From Streptomyces altiplanensis (GTDB lineage Bacteria; Actinomycetota; Actinomycetes; Streptomycetales; Streptomycetaceae), in contig RHMC01000022.1 of assembly GCA_003719395.1 (NCBI GenBank), positions 1 through 64,000 of the forward strand: 64,000 nt of DNA, given 5' to 3'. The notes under the pieces are model-generated. The model did no database searches, was not told where the DNA came from, and was given only the letters and a program-made list of their open reading frames with translations. This document shows positions 21,463-30,882 of the stretch, piece after piece; position 1 is the stretch's first letter, and each line of letters opens with the position of its first letter. The position numbers were made by a program, and so were the translations under genes.

Positions 21463-21498
21463 ATGCATTCGACTGTGCTTTCGCCTCCCGCCGCGTAA
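21463..21498 (+). CDS. Candidate 11-residue leader peptide
   Basis: ATG 21463 with an AGGGTGA ribosome site opens a frame reading MHSTVLSPPAA and stopping at TAA 21498. It lies about 116 bases before the frame-shifted EamA gene. Overlapping hairpins follow it (next entry), as in transcription attenuators. There is no run of a single amino acid, so the sensed signal, if any, is unclear. It could also be a chance frame. Confidence 0.45.
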   Translation: MHSTVLSPPAA

Positions 21499-21564
21499 CG
21501 CGGGCGGCACTTCCCAAGACGAAGACCGGGCTCGGGCAGTCCCCGAGCGGTTCGTCGCTGCCCG
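21485..21564 (+). promoter_or_regulatory. Possible attenuator hairpins before the second EamA gene
   Basis: Three hairpins fit here. One is imperfect and spans the leader stop codon (CCGCCGCG with CGCGGGCGG). One pairs GCTCGGG (21530-21536) with CCCGAGC (21542-21548). One pairs CGGGCAG (21533-21539) with CTGCCCG (21558-21564). The last two share bases 21533-21536 and so cannot form together. The pattern suits an attenuator, although GC-rich DNA makes chance stems common. Confidence 0.4.
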
Positions 21565-21613
21565 CGTGCGGAGCCGAGCGACCACCTGTCCCGTCTTCAC
21601 GCGGAGAAGTCAC

Positions 21614-22585
21614 GTGTCGAAATCTTCCTGTTCTTCCCCCGCCCTGCCCGTCCGGCGTGGCCTGATCTATCTGATCGTCGCCGGAACGGCCTGGGGCACG
21701 GCGGGAGCGGCCGCCTCACTGACCTTCCTGGCCAGTGACCTCGGGCCGCTCGCGCTGTCCTTCTGGCGCTGCGCCGGCGGGCTGGTGCTGCTCGTGGCCG
21801 TCCGCGCGCTGCGCCGCCGCCCGGCCGTCGCGGCGCCGCGCCCGCGAGCCCCCGCGGCCGGCGGCTGACGCGCATCCTCGTCACCGGTCTGGGGCTCACG
21901 GTCTTCCAGAGCGCGTACTTCGCGGCCGTCCAGGCGACCGGGCTCGCCGTCGGCACCGTCGTCACCATGGGCACGGCGCCGGTACTGGTCGAGCTCGGGG
22001 CGCGGCTGACCATGGGGGAGCGGCTGGGACGCGCCGGGACGCTCACCATGGCGGGTGCGCTCGCCGGGCTCGCCGTGATGGTGCTGGGCAGTGGCGGTAC
22101 GTCGGTGCGGCCCGTCGGCGTGCTCTTCGCGCTGCTGTCCGCCGCCGGGTACGCCGCCATGACGCTGCTGACCCGCCGGCTCGGGGGTGACGGGGGGCGG
22201 GGCCGACCCGTTCGCGACGACCGCGTGGGCGTTCGCGATCTGCTCGCTGTGCCTGCTGCCGTTCGCGGCCGCCGAAGGTCTGTTGCCGCACACCGCGGAT
22301 CCGGTGCGGGTGCTGTGGCTGTTGGTGTACGTGGCGGCGGTGCCGACGGCGCTCGCGTACGCCCTGTACTTCGCGGGGGCGGCCGTCGTCCGGTCCGCGA
22401 CCGTCTCGGTGATCACGCTGCTCGAACCGGTGAGCGCCGCCGTCATCGCGGTCGTCCTGCTGGGTGAGCACCTGGCGCCGGCCACCGTGGCGGGGACGCT
22501 GCTGCTGCTCGCCGCGGTGGTGGGGCTCGCGGTCGCGGAGGCCAGGACCGCCGCGCTGGGCCGCAGGGCCGCCGTCCTCGCGTAG
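21614..22585 (+). pseudogene. EamA-family transporter, two frameshifts as sequenced
   Basis: GTG 21614 follows GGAGAA. The first frame covers the first two helices (LIYLIVAGTAWGTAGAAAS ...) to about 21865. A second frame carries [19 protein letters not shown] through [18 protein letters not shown] to about 22190. A third gives [19 protein letters not shown] to [20 protein letters not shown] and the stop at 22585. Joined, they make a normal ten-helix EamA exporter of about 320 residues. Both shifts fall in G/C runs, so the gene may be intact in the organism. Confidence 0.8.
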
Positions 22586-22605
22586 GGGGCGGCGGACGGA
22601 CAGCG

Positions 22606-22642
22606 CCGAGGGCGGGGCGGATTCTTCCCGCCCCGCCCTCGG
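22606..22642. terminator. Terminator between convergent genes
   Basis: A perfect 15-bp stem (22606-22620 with 22628-22642, arm CCGAGGGCGGGGCGG) and a 7-base loop lie downstream of the EamA gene; the PNPOx-like gene approaches from the other side. Confidence 0.83.
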
Positions 22643-22748
22643 ACCTGCCCGGTCGCCCCCTGGTCGCGGGGCCGCTCGGCCCCTCCGGCGCGTCCGTCGG
22701 CTCCCGCACGCGGCGGACGGCTCCTCGGCCGGTTCCCCGGACAGTTCC

Positions 22749-23410
22749 TCAGAGGGTGGTGAGGTAGTCGGGCAGGGCGACGGCCGGATCGAGGTCGTCC
22801 GCCGGAACCGGCGCGCCGTAGCCGCGGACGAGCGGGACGACACCCGCCCAGTGAAGCGGGACGTCCTCGGGGTCGTCGTTGGGGCCGCCGGTGCGGATCT
22901 TCGCGGAGACCTCCTCCAGGTCGAGGAGGATCACGGCGGTCGCGGCGCGCTTCCTTGGGCGTCGGCCGGGCGCGAGTCGTGGGAGCGGCCGGGGACGACG
23001 TGGTCGACCAGCGCGTCCAGGGCGGTGCGGCGCTCCTCCTCGTCCACGACCTCGCGGGCGATGCCGTGGACCACCACGGACCGGTAGTTGATGGAGTGGT
23101 GGAAGGCGGAGCGGGCCAGGACGAGGCCGTCGACGTGGGTGACGGTCAGGCAGACGGCGAGGCCGGGATCGCTCTGGCGGGCCATGCGCAGGGGGCGGGA
23201 TCCCGTGGAACCGTGCACGTAGAGGCGGTCGCCGATCCGGCCGTAGAGCGTCGGCAGGACGACCGGGGCGCCGTCGCGGACGAAGCCGAGGTGGCAGACG
23301 CAACCCTCGTCGAGTATCGCGTGCACCAGCTCGCGGTCGTAGGAGGCACGCTCCCGTGAACGCGTCGGGACGGTGCGCCCGGAAGGCGTGTAGGAGCTGG
23401 TGTCCGGCAT
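22749..23410 (-). CDS. Pyridoxamine 5'-phosphate oxidase family protein, frame-shifted
   Basis: A split-barrel FMN-binding protein of about 220 residues. The first frame runs from ATG 23410 (GGAGAAA upstream on this strand) with CHLGFVRDGAPVVLPTLYGR, LYVHGSTGSRPLRMAR and FHHSINYRSVVVHGIA, the typical PNPOx-like blocks. Near 22950 the frame is lost and resumes as KRAATAVILLDLEEVSAKIR to the stop at 22749. It faces a MocR regulator across about 35 bases. Pairing of a PNPOx-like gene with MocR/PdxR regulators points to vitamin B6 or a related cofactor, by family knowledge. Confidence 0.82.
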
Positions 23411-23422
23411 TGCTTTCTCCAT

Positions 23423-23445
23423 TGCACTAGTGCATAATTATCTTT
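23423..23445 (+). promoter_or_regulatory. Palindromic operator and leaderless promoter of the MocR gene
   Basis: The 12-base palindrome TGCACTAGTGCA (23423-23434) is followed by a -10-like CATAAT (23433-23438) eight bases before the GTG start at 23446. With no ribosome site upstream of that GTG, a leaderless transcript is likely. The palindrome is centred between the two divergent genes and is a natural binding site for the regulator. Confidence 0.55.
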
Positions 23446-24777
23446 GTGCTAGGAGAATATCGGATCAGTGGGCGGCGCGCATCGGAGATCGCCGCGAGTG
23501 TGGAGCGCGCGGTGGGCACCGGAGAGCTTTCCCCTGGGCAACTCCTCCCGCCGATGCGGGAGTTGGCGGGCGAGCTCGGAGTCAATCCGAATACGGTCGC
23601 GGCCGCGTACCGCACCCTGCGCGAGCGCGGAGTGATCGAGACGTCCGGCCGCCGCGGCAGCCGGGTGCGTTCCCGCCCGGCCAGTACGGCGCGCGATTCC
23701 CTCAGGGTCGACGTGCCGCCCGGTGTGCGCGACCTGAGCCAGGGGAACCCCGATCCCGCGCTGCTGCCGCCGCTCCACGACGCGTTCACCGCCGCGGCGC
23801 GGTACAACGCGCAGCGGCCCGGACTGTACGGGCAGGAGCCCGTGGACCCGGAGTTCGCGCGGCTCGCGCGGGCCGCGTTCGACGCGGACGCAGTGCCGGA
23901 GGGCCCGGTCGCCGTCACCTCGGGGTCGCTGGACGCGATCGACGCGTACTGGCCGCGCATCTGAAACCGGGGGACGTGGTCGCGGTCGAGGACCCGGGGT
24001 GGGGCAGTCTGCTCGACCTCGTCCGCGCTCGCGCTGAGCGCCGTACAGGTCGCGCTCGACGACGACGGGCCGCTGCCCGGCGAGGTCGAGCGGGCGCTCC
24101 GGAGTGGGGCCCGGGCGCTCGTCGTCACCGACCGCACAGAATCCGACCGGTGCGGCGGTGGGCGCGGCGCGCGCCGAGGAGCTGCGCGCGGTCCCTGGCG
24201 GCGTACCCCGGAGTGCTGCTCATCGAGGACGACCACGGGCACGCCATCGTCGACCTGCCGCTGCATCCGCTCGCGGGCGTGACGGACCACTGGGCGTTCG
24301 TGCGGTCCGTCGCGAAGGCGTACGGGCCGGACCTGCGGCTCGCGATGGCGACCGGCGACCCGGTCACGGTGGACCGGGTGGCGGGGCGTCAGCGGCTCGG
24401 CCCCGGCTGGGTCAGCCGGCTGCTGCTGCGTGCCGTCGTGGACCTGTGGGAGACGGGCGCCGTGGACGTCCGCGCCGTCTCGCGTGCGTACGCCGAGCGG
24501 CGGGACGCGCTGGTGCGGGCGCTGGCGGAGCGGGGGATCGAGGCGCACGCCGCAGCGGCCTGAACGTCTGGGTGCCGGTGGCGGACGAGACGGGGGTGGT
24601 GGCGCGGCTGCTGCACTCGGGGTGGGCGGTCGCACCGGGCGCGCGGTTCCGGATGTCCGCGCCGCCCGGCGTACGCCTGACCGGCTCGGCGATCTCGGCG
24701 CGCGTGACATCGGTCCGGTCGCCGACGCCGTCGCGTCGGCGACCGGACCCTCGCCGGCGGCCAGGCGCTACGTCTGA
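23446..24777 (+). pseudogene. MocR/PdxR-type GntR-aminotransferase regulator, multiple frameshifts
   Basis: The first frame (23446-23964) holds a GntR winged helix (LLPPMRELAGELGVNPNTV, about residues 28-60) and the start of an aminotransferase-like domain (DLSQGNPDPALLPPL). Later pieces in other frames continue it: HLKPGDVVAVEDPGWGS, AQNPTGAAVGAARAEELR, YPGVLLIEDDHGHAIVDLP, the PLP-lysine region SVAKAYGPDLRLA, GLNVWVPVADETGVVARL, and IGPVADAVASATGPSP. At least five changes of frame occur, especially between 24020 and 24200. That is more than in its neighbours, so either this stretch was badly sequenced or the gene is decaying. The intact protein would be about 445 residues. Confidence 0.78.
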
Positions 24778-25775
24778 CGTGCGGCGCCCCCCGCGCCGGC
24801 TCGGTCCCGGCTGCCGCCCGGGCCCGGCTCTGGGTGAGTGCGGCGCCGCCGAGGACGACGAGGGCGCCGACCGGAGTGTTCCAGCTGAGGTGCTCGCCCA
24901 GCAGCGTGCCGCCCGCGACGGTGGCGATCACCGGGACGAAGTACGTGACCATCTGCGCGGTCGTCGGGCCGACCTCGGCGACAGGCCGTACTGGATGAGC
25001 ATCGCGAGGCCGGTCCCGAGAGCGCCGAGGGCCACCACCGCGAGCAGCGGAACGACCGGGAACGACCGGGGCATGGTCGTGAACAGCGGCGTGACCACGG
25101 CCAGTTGGACGGTGCCGAGGAGAAGCTGCGCGCCGGTCATGGAGAGGGCGGAGCCGCCACTGCCCGCGAGGGTGCGGCGCAGGTAGATCCAGCCGACCGG
25201 GTAGCTGAGGGAGGCCAGCAGGGCCATCGCCGTTCCGCCGAAGTCCAGTCCCGAGAATCCCTGCCAGGCGCCGAGCACGGTCAGTACGCCGATGAAGCCC
25301 ATGCCGAGTCCCGCGACGCGGCGGCGGTTCGGGCGGTCCTCCGAGAGCGCGACCACCGAGAGCGCCATGCCCCACAGCGGCGATGTGGCGTTGCAGATGC
25401 CGGCGAGCGTCGAGGGAATCGTCAGCTCGGAGTAGGCGAAGAGCGAGAACGGCAGGGCGTTGAGGAAGAACGCGGCGACCGTGAGGTGCCCCCAGGTCCG
25501 GGCGCCGCGCGCAGTCCCACCCGCTTCACGGCCATCGCGACGGCGAGGACGGCCGTGCCGAACACCAGGCGGCCGAGAGTGACCTGGAAGGGTGCGTACG
25601 CCTGCGTGCCGACCTTGATGAGCAGGAAGCTGAAGCCCCAGCTGAGCGCGAGCACCGCGAAACGGATGCGCCAGTCCAGGGCGGGGCGGCGGGCGGGCGC
25701 GGGTGGGCTGCCTGGGGCGGCAGGGGTGCCGGCGGCGGTGGGCGGTGCGGCGCGGGGTGTGAAGACGGGGCTCAT
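24775..25775 (-). pseudogene. EamA-family exporter, frame-shifted
   Basis: Reads from ATG 25775: IRFAVLALSWGFSFLLIKVG, then a shift near 25500, LTVAAFFLNALPFSLFAY and PSTLAGICNATSPLWGMALSV, down to LAMLIQYGL. A second shift near 24985 leads to GPTTAQMVTYFVPVIATVAG and a hydrophilic end. Together this is an EamA exporter of about 320 residues. The exact 3' end is uncertain because the last frame runs on into the neighbouring MocR remnant. It is divergent from a LysR regulator, a common arrangement for amino-acid exporters. Confidence 0.75.
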
Positions 25776-25809
25776 GATGCTTACCCTGGCCCGCCCGACC
25801 TCTTAGAAC

Positions 25810-25837
25810 AAGCGAGATTTAATGGATCCCATCGCTT
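25810..25837. promoter_or_regulatory. Candidate LysR operator
   Basis: An inverted repeat AAGCGA (25810-25815) and TCGCTT (25832-25837), 16 bases apart, lies between the divergent EamA and LysR genes. It is a reasonable LysR binding site by position and spacing; it has not been tested. Confidence 0.45.
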
Positions 25838-25849
25838 AGCATTGCTTAC

Positions 25850-26761
25850 ATGTTGAATCTGGAGCGGTTGCGTACGCTCGACGCCCTGGCCCGGCACGGC
25901 TCGGTCAGCGGTGCGGCCGAGGGCCTGCATGTGACCACCTCCGCGGTCTCCCAGCAGATGGCCAAGCTGGAACGCGAGGTCGGCCAGCCCCTGCTCGCCA
26001 AGAACGGCCGGGGCGTCCGCCTCACCGACGCCGGACGGCCTGCTCGCCGAAGCACGCCGCCCGCATCCTCTCCCAGGTCGAACTGGCCCAGTCCGACATC
26101 GAGGCGCAGCGGGGCCGCGTCGTCGGTGAACTCGCGGTGGCCGCCTTCCCCACGGCCGCCCGCGGCCTGCTGCCGGCGGCCCTCGCGGCGCTGCGCACCG
26201 AACATCCGCAACTGCGGGCGCGGATGCGGGAGATGGAGCCGGACGAGTCGGTGCGCGCCGTCCTGCGGGGCGACTTCGACCTGGCCGTCGTACTCGACTG
26301 GTACAACAAGCCGCTCTCCATGCCCGAAGGGCTCGCGAAGCAGGAGCTGCTCCACGATCCCGCCGACGTCGCCGTGCACGTCGACCACCCCCTCGCCGGC
26401 CGGACCGCGGTGGACCTGGCAGGAGTTCGCCGACGACGACTGGGTCACCTGGGCGGAGGGCGAGTTCTGCCACGAGTGGCTGATGTTCACGCTGCGCGGC
26501 AAGGGCGTCGAACCCCGGATCGCGCACGTCGCGGAGGAGCACGCCACCCAGCTCGCACTGATCGCCGAGGGGCTCGGGGTGTGCGTGGCGCCCCGGCTGG
26601 GGCGCGGGCCCGTGCCGGACCGGGTGCGCGTCGTACCGGTGCGGCACGGCGATGCGCGGCACGTGTACGCCGTCTGGCGCGCCGACGCCGACCGGCGGCC
26701 TTCCATCCGTGCGGCGGTCGATGCGCTGGTCACGGCGGGCGCGGCGGTGGTGGGGCAGTGA
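25850..26761 (+). pseudogene. LysR-family transcriptional regulator, two frameshifts
   Basis: The N-terminal winged helix is intact (LERLRTLDALARHGSVSGAA, VTTSAVSQQMAKLEREVGQ, residues 3-45). The frame is lost near 26038, resumes as LLAE...ARILSQVELAQSDIEAQRG and the substrate domain (VVGELAVAAFPTAARGLLP, FDLAVVLDWYNKPLSMPEG), and shifts back near 26422 to QEFADDDWVTWAEGEFCHEW and the normal end at 26761. Repaired length is about 304 residues. It probably regulates the divergent EamA exporter. Confidence 0.82.
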
Positions 26762-26850
26762 CGTGACCGGACGGGCGGGGCCGGTCGCTGCCGTCGGCCT
26801 CGACCGGCCGGCCGTCCTTCCGGGGCTGCGCCGGGCGGAGGCCGCCCGGG

Positions 26851-27325
26851 TCAGGCGAGGGTGATCGTGTCGCCCTCGACCTTGATGGCGGCGGCGGGCA
26901 GCGGCTGTTTCGCCGGGCCGCCCTTCACGCTGCCGTCCGAAGCGTCGAACGTGCTGTTGTGGCAGGGGCAGTTGATCGTCCCGTTCGAGACGTCCTTGAC
27001 CGCGCAGCCCTGATGGGTGCACTTCGACGAGAACGCCTTGAACTGCCCCGCGGTGGGCTGCGTGACGACCAGCCCCTGGTCGGCGAAGACCTTGCCGCCG
27101 CCCTCCGGGATGTCGGTGGTCTTCGCCGAGCACGGCGCCCGCGTCACCGCCCCCCGCGCCACTGCCGCCCGTGCCGGCCACCGGTTCCTCGACCGCGGTG
27201 CCGGCCGGACTGTCGCTGCCGGAGCCGCCGCACGCCGTCAGCGCCGCGGCGGCTCCGACGGCGCCCACCGCGCCGACGACCGTGCGGCGGCCGATCAGCC
27301 GCGCTTCCTCCTGAGACCTCGCCAT
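26851..27325 (-). CDS. Rieske [2Fe-2S] lipoprotein, frame-shifted
   Basis: A twin-arginine signal (LIGRRTVVGAVGAVGAAAA, then LTACGG with a lipobox-like Cys) gives export by Tat and probably lipid anchoring. After a Gly/Ser linker the frame shifts near 27138. The rest is a Rieske domain with FSSKCTHQGCAV (Cys-x-His) and NCPCHNSTFDASDG (Cys-x2-His), which bind the 2Fe-2S cluster. Length about 157 residues. Such small Rieske lipoproteins are frequent in Streptomyces; their electron partner is unknown. Confidence 0.84.
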
Positions 27326-27406
27326 GCCGGCACTCCCCTTCGACGACGGGCCGCGCGTTGTCGGACGCGGTTGTACGGGGTTGTACGGGGGAGCGGACCG
27401 CGCTGT

Positions 27407-29523
27407 TCAGCACCCGAGCGTTTTCTTCAGGAAGTCGAGTTCCAGCAGCAGCAGTCTGTCCGCGACGCCCTCCTCGGTGACCAGGTGGCCCGACCCGGGC
27501 AGCGGCAGGACGGTGTGCGGCCGCCCGGCGGCGAGCAGCGCCGCCGAGAAGCGCAGCATGTGGGCCGGCAGCACGTTGTCGTCCGCCATGCCGTGGACCA
27601 GCATCAGCGGCCGCGTCAGCTTGCCGGCGTGCTCGACCAGTGAACAGCGTTCGTAGTTCTCGGGCAGTACGCCGGGGTGGCCGAGGTAACGCTCCTTCCA
27701 GTGCGTGTCGTAGAGCCGCAGATCGGTGGGCGCCGCGCCCGCGACGGCCGCGTGGAAGACGTCGGGACGGTGCAGTACGGCGCCCGCCGCCAGATAGCCG
27801 CCGAAGGACCAGCCCCGGATCCCCACCCGCTCCAGGTCGAGGTCGGCGCAGTGCCCGGCCGCCGCGTGCAACGCGTCGACCTGGTCCTCCAGCACGGGTG
27901 TCAGCTGATCACCGTGGATGCTCTTCTCCCACGTGACGCCGCGCCCCGGCGTACCGCGCCCGTCCGTCATCAGCACGGCGAACCCCTGCTCGGCCCACCA
28001 CTGGCCCACGGCCGTCCACCACGCGCGGGCCCTGACGGCCAGCTGCACCCCGGGGCCGCCGTACGGGCTGAGCAGGACGGGCAGGCTGCCGACCCCGGCT
28101 CGTGCCACGACGGGAGGAAGAGCAGGCTGCGCAACTCGCGCTCGCCGAGCGAGAGACGGACCGGCCGGGGTGTGACCAGCGGTTCCTCGGCGCGTACGGC
28201 GATGTGTCCGGCGGGCTTGCCGTCGCGCAGCACGGTCACGGTGTGCCCCTCGGGCGTCATGCTGTCGAGCACGACCGTGCCGCCCCCGGCGGCGGCCGTG
28301 TGGACGCCGGGGCCCTCGCTCAGCCGGAGGAACCCAGAGTCCGGTCCGTACGACCAGACGTGGACCTCCGTCGGCTCGTCGCTCGCGGTGAAGAGGACCC
28401 GTTCGCCGAGGGTGCACAGCACTTCGCGCACGTTCAGTCCGGGCGGCGTGACCGCACCGTGCCCGGCCGTGCTCAGGCCCCGGACGTCGCCTCCCGGCGG
28501 CACGAACGCCAGGACGGGGGAGCCGGCGGCGGTGCGCGTCGGGGCACCGGGGACGAACTCCAGCCATGCCCCGTCGCGCTGCGTGTGCAGCGGAGAGGTC
28601 TCACCGGTCGCCGGGTCGATGCCCATCAGACACGCCGTGCGCTGGTCCCTCGTCTGTACGTTCACGAACGGGCCGACGGTGTCCCATCCAGCCGTGACGA
28701 CGTACTCGAAGGCCGTGTCCGTCCACCGGCCTTGCACGTGGTGCTCCGGGTCGGCGCCGGCAGGCATCCGTACCGCGACACGTTCGCCGTCCATTCGTAC
28801 GACGTGCATCGTGGTTTCGGCATTGGCCGTTCCCGCCGCCGGATACGGGAACGTCCGCGGTGCGTTCCCGGGATGCGCGGGATCACCGATGTACCACCGC
28901 TGCACCATCGAGGTGTCCACGCGCGCGACGAGCAGCGCATCGCTGTCCGGCGACCACCAGTAGCCGCGCATCCGGCCGATCGACTCCGCCGCCACGTGGT
29001 CCGCGAGCCCGTACGTCACTTCGGCGTTCTCGGGAGCGGCCAGCAGCCGGTCCTCGGTGCCGTCGGTGCGCACGACGCGCAGGGCGCCCCCGGTGACGTA
29101 CGCGACGAGCTGGTCCGGGGAGGGCCGCGGGTCGACCGCCGGGCCCGCCGTCGGGATGCGGCGAGGGGCGTCCCGGTCCCCGTCCCCGTCCGCCCGTACG
29201 GTCCAGAGCTCGCCCCCCAGGGTGTACGCCACGACGCGGACCTCGCGGTCGGTCGCGTACGCCACTACGCCCCGGGACGTTTCGCGGGCCCGCTCCCTGC
29301 GGATCCGCTCCGCCTCGGGAACGTCGTCGGCACCCCGGGGCCCGGCCAGGACCCGCTCGTTCCCGTCCTCGTACAGCCACAGCCTGCTGACCGGGTCGTC
29401 ACCCGCGTCCGACCGTACGAACAGCACGCGCCCGCCGTCGGGCGAGACGGTGAAACGGCGGGGGACGCCGAGCGAGAAGCGGCGTGTACGGGCGAACTGG
29501 CGCGGAAAACCCTGGGCGTTCAT
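27407..29523 (-). CDS. S9 family prolyl oligopeptidase (DPP-IV type), frame-shifted
   Basis: About 705 residues. The N-terminal part is a DPP-IV-like beta-propeller (FTVSPDGGRVLFVRS, ESIGRMRGYWWSPDSDALL). A shift near 28095 leads into the C-terminal alpha/beta hydrolase domain with VLLSPYGGPG, the nucleophile GWSFGGYLA, the Asp in HGMADDNVLP and the His in GSGHLV. There is no signal peptide, so it is a cytoplasmic peptidase that removes N-terminal dipeptides or cuts after proline. Start at ATG 29523. The shift removes the catalytic half as sequenced; a sequencing error is likely. Confidence 0.86.
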
Positions 29524-29564
29524 CCGGGCACTCTAAGAGCCGCCAGTAATGGATCTTCGACAGC

Positions 29565-30254
29565 ATGGCTTCGTCCGCGATGGTTCACGAGAAGAGTTTC
29601 CTGGGCATGGTCGGGGACGTGAGCGGCAAGTCGGTTCTCGACCTGGCGTGCGGCACCGGTTTCTACGGCAGGGAGTTCAAGCGGTGCGGCGCCACGGATG
29701 TCCTCGGTGTCGACATCTCCGTCGAGATGGTCGCCGCCGCGCAGAAGGTCGGGCAGCGTGAACCGCTGGACGTGCGCCACGAGGCCGGTGACGTGGCCGA
29801 GCTGCGGTCTCCCGACCGGCGCTTCGACATCGCGCTGGGCGTGCAGTGCCTCAACTACGCCGAGGACATCGCGACGATGGAGCGGATGTGCCGCAACATC
29901 CACCGGATCCTGGTGCCGGGCGGGGAGTTCTTCGTGCTCGCCCAGAAGCCCGACTACCGGTTCGACTGTCCGTCCCTGGACAAGTACGGATTCCGCTGCG
30001 AGCCGACCGGCGAGGAAACCGGGACGGGTCCGCGGGTGCGGGTCACGGCCCTCCTCGACCCGCAGCCGATCAGCATCGTCACCACGGCCCCGCGCCGCGA
30101 GGTCTACGAGGAGTGCCTGCGGGCGGCCGGGTTCAGTGAGGTGAAGTGGGTTCCGCTCCAGGTGTCCGAAGCCGGCATCCGTGAGTTCGGTGAGGACTTC
30201 TGGGCGGACCTCCTCGCGAAACCGCCGCTGGAGATGCTGCGCTGCCGTGCCTGA
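29565..30254 (+). CDS. Class I SAM-dependent methyltransferase
   Basis: 229 residues. The SAM motif I VLDLACGTGFYGREF (about residue 24) is followed by VLGVDISVEMVAAAQ and the motif IV region FDIALGVQCLNYAED. Relatives I remember have about 25 more residues before SFLGMVGDVSG. Here the beginning is short and lies only 41 bases from the divergent S9 peptidase start, so the N-terminus may have been trimmed by a deletion. The methyl acceptor is unknown. The region downstream is mobile-element debris. Confidence 0.78.
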   Translation: MASSAMVHEKSFLGMVGDVSGKSVLDLACGTGFYGREFKRCGATDVLGVDISVEMVAAAQKVGQREPLDVRHEAGDVAELRSPDRRFDIALGVQCLNYAEDIATMERMCRNIHRILVPGGEFFVLAQKPDYRFDCPSLDKYGFRCEPTGEETGTGPRVRVTALLDPQPISIVTTAPRREVYEECLRAAGFSEVKWVPLQVSEAGIREFGEDFWADLLAKPPLEMLRCRA

Positions 30255-30479
30255 CCGCCGGCCGGACCTGGAGTACGGTCATGCCCCGCGGAATGCCCCG
30301 GGCCCTCGCACAGCCCGCTGGAGCGGCCTCCGGTCCGGCGGGCCGCCGCCCGAGCAGGCGTCGGCGGGTCGCCGGCCGGAGCGCGCGGGGGTTCGGCCGG
30401 CCTGGCGGGCGCTTCGGCCCGGGCCCGCAGGCGACGACGGCCAGGACCTGCTTGTCCGCCTTGTCCGCGGCGGTTCGGC

Positions 30480-30882
30480 ACGAGATGTCCGTGCTGCGGC
30501 GTCAGGGCGCGGATCCGGTCCGTAAGGCAGGCTCTGGGACTGCGCTGGAGGGCCGAGTCCTGCCGGCCGCCGCGTACCGGCGCCACGTACCTGACGCTGC
30601 GGCAGCCGGTCCCGCTGTACGGGGCCCGAAGTCCGCGGCAGGCCGCATCACCGGGCGCTTCGGTCCCCTATTCGCGCTCCGGCCCCGTAAACGGTTCCGC
30701 ACGGACGCCGTGCTCATCGTGGACGGCGCCCCGGTGCCCACCCACGGCCACACGGTCGCCGAACATACCGAGGACTGACGGTACTTGACGGATCACCAGG
30801 CCGCCCTCGACGCCGGCAGCCGTCTGATCGTCGTGGCCGGCCGAACCGCGGCACGGCTTGTGGGCCGGAGCCGCGTGACCGG
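30480..30882 (+). pseudogene. IS5-like transposase remnant
   Basis: Broken pieces of an IS5-family (DDE_Tnp_4-like) transposase. LTLRQPVPLYG is in one frame, then RFGPLFALRPRKRFRTDAVL and IVDGAPVPTHGHTVAEHTED in another (first catalytic Asp in IVDG), then after a stop codon DHQAALDAGSRLIVVAGR. Intact relatives read VDGTLVPTRDHTVAEQSKN and NHQVVIDADTRLVV at these points. No terminal repeats could be placed. The 225 bases before it (30255-30480) hold no gene I recognise. It borders the copper cluster and may have brought it in. Confidence 0.65.
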
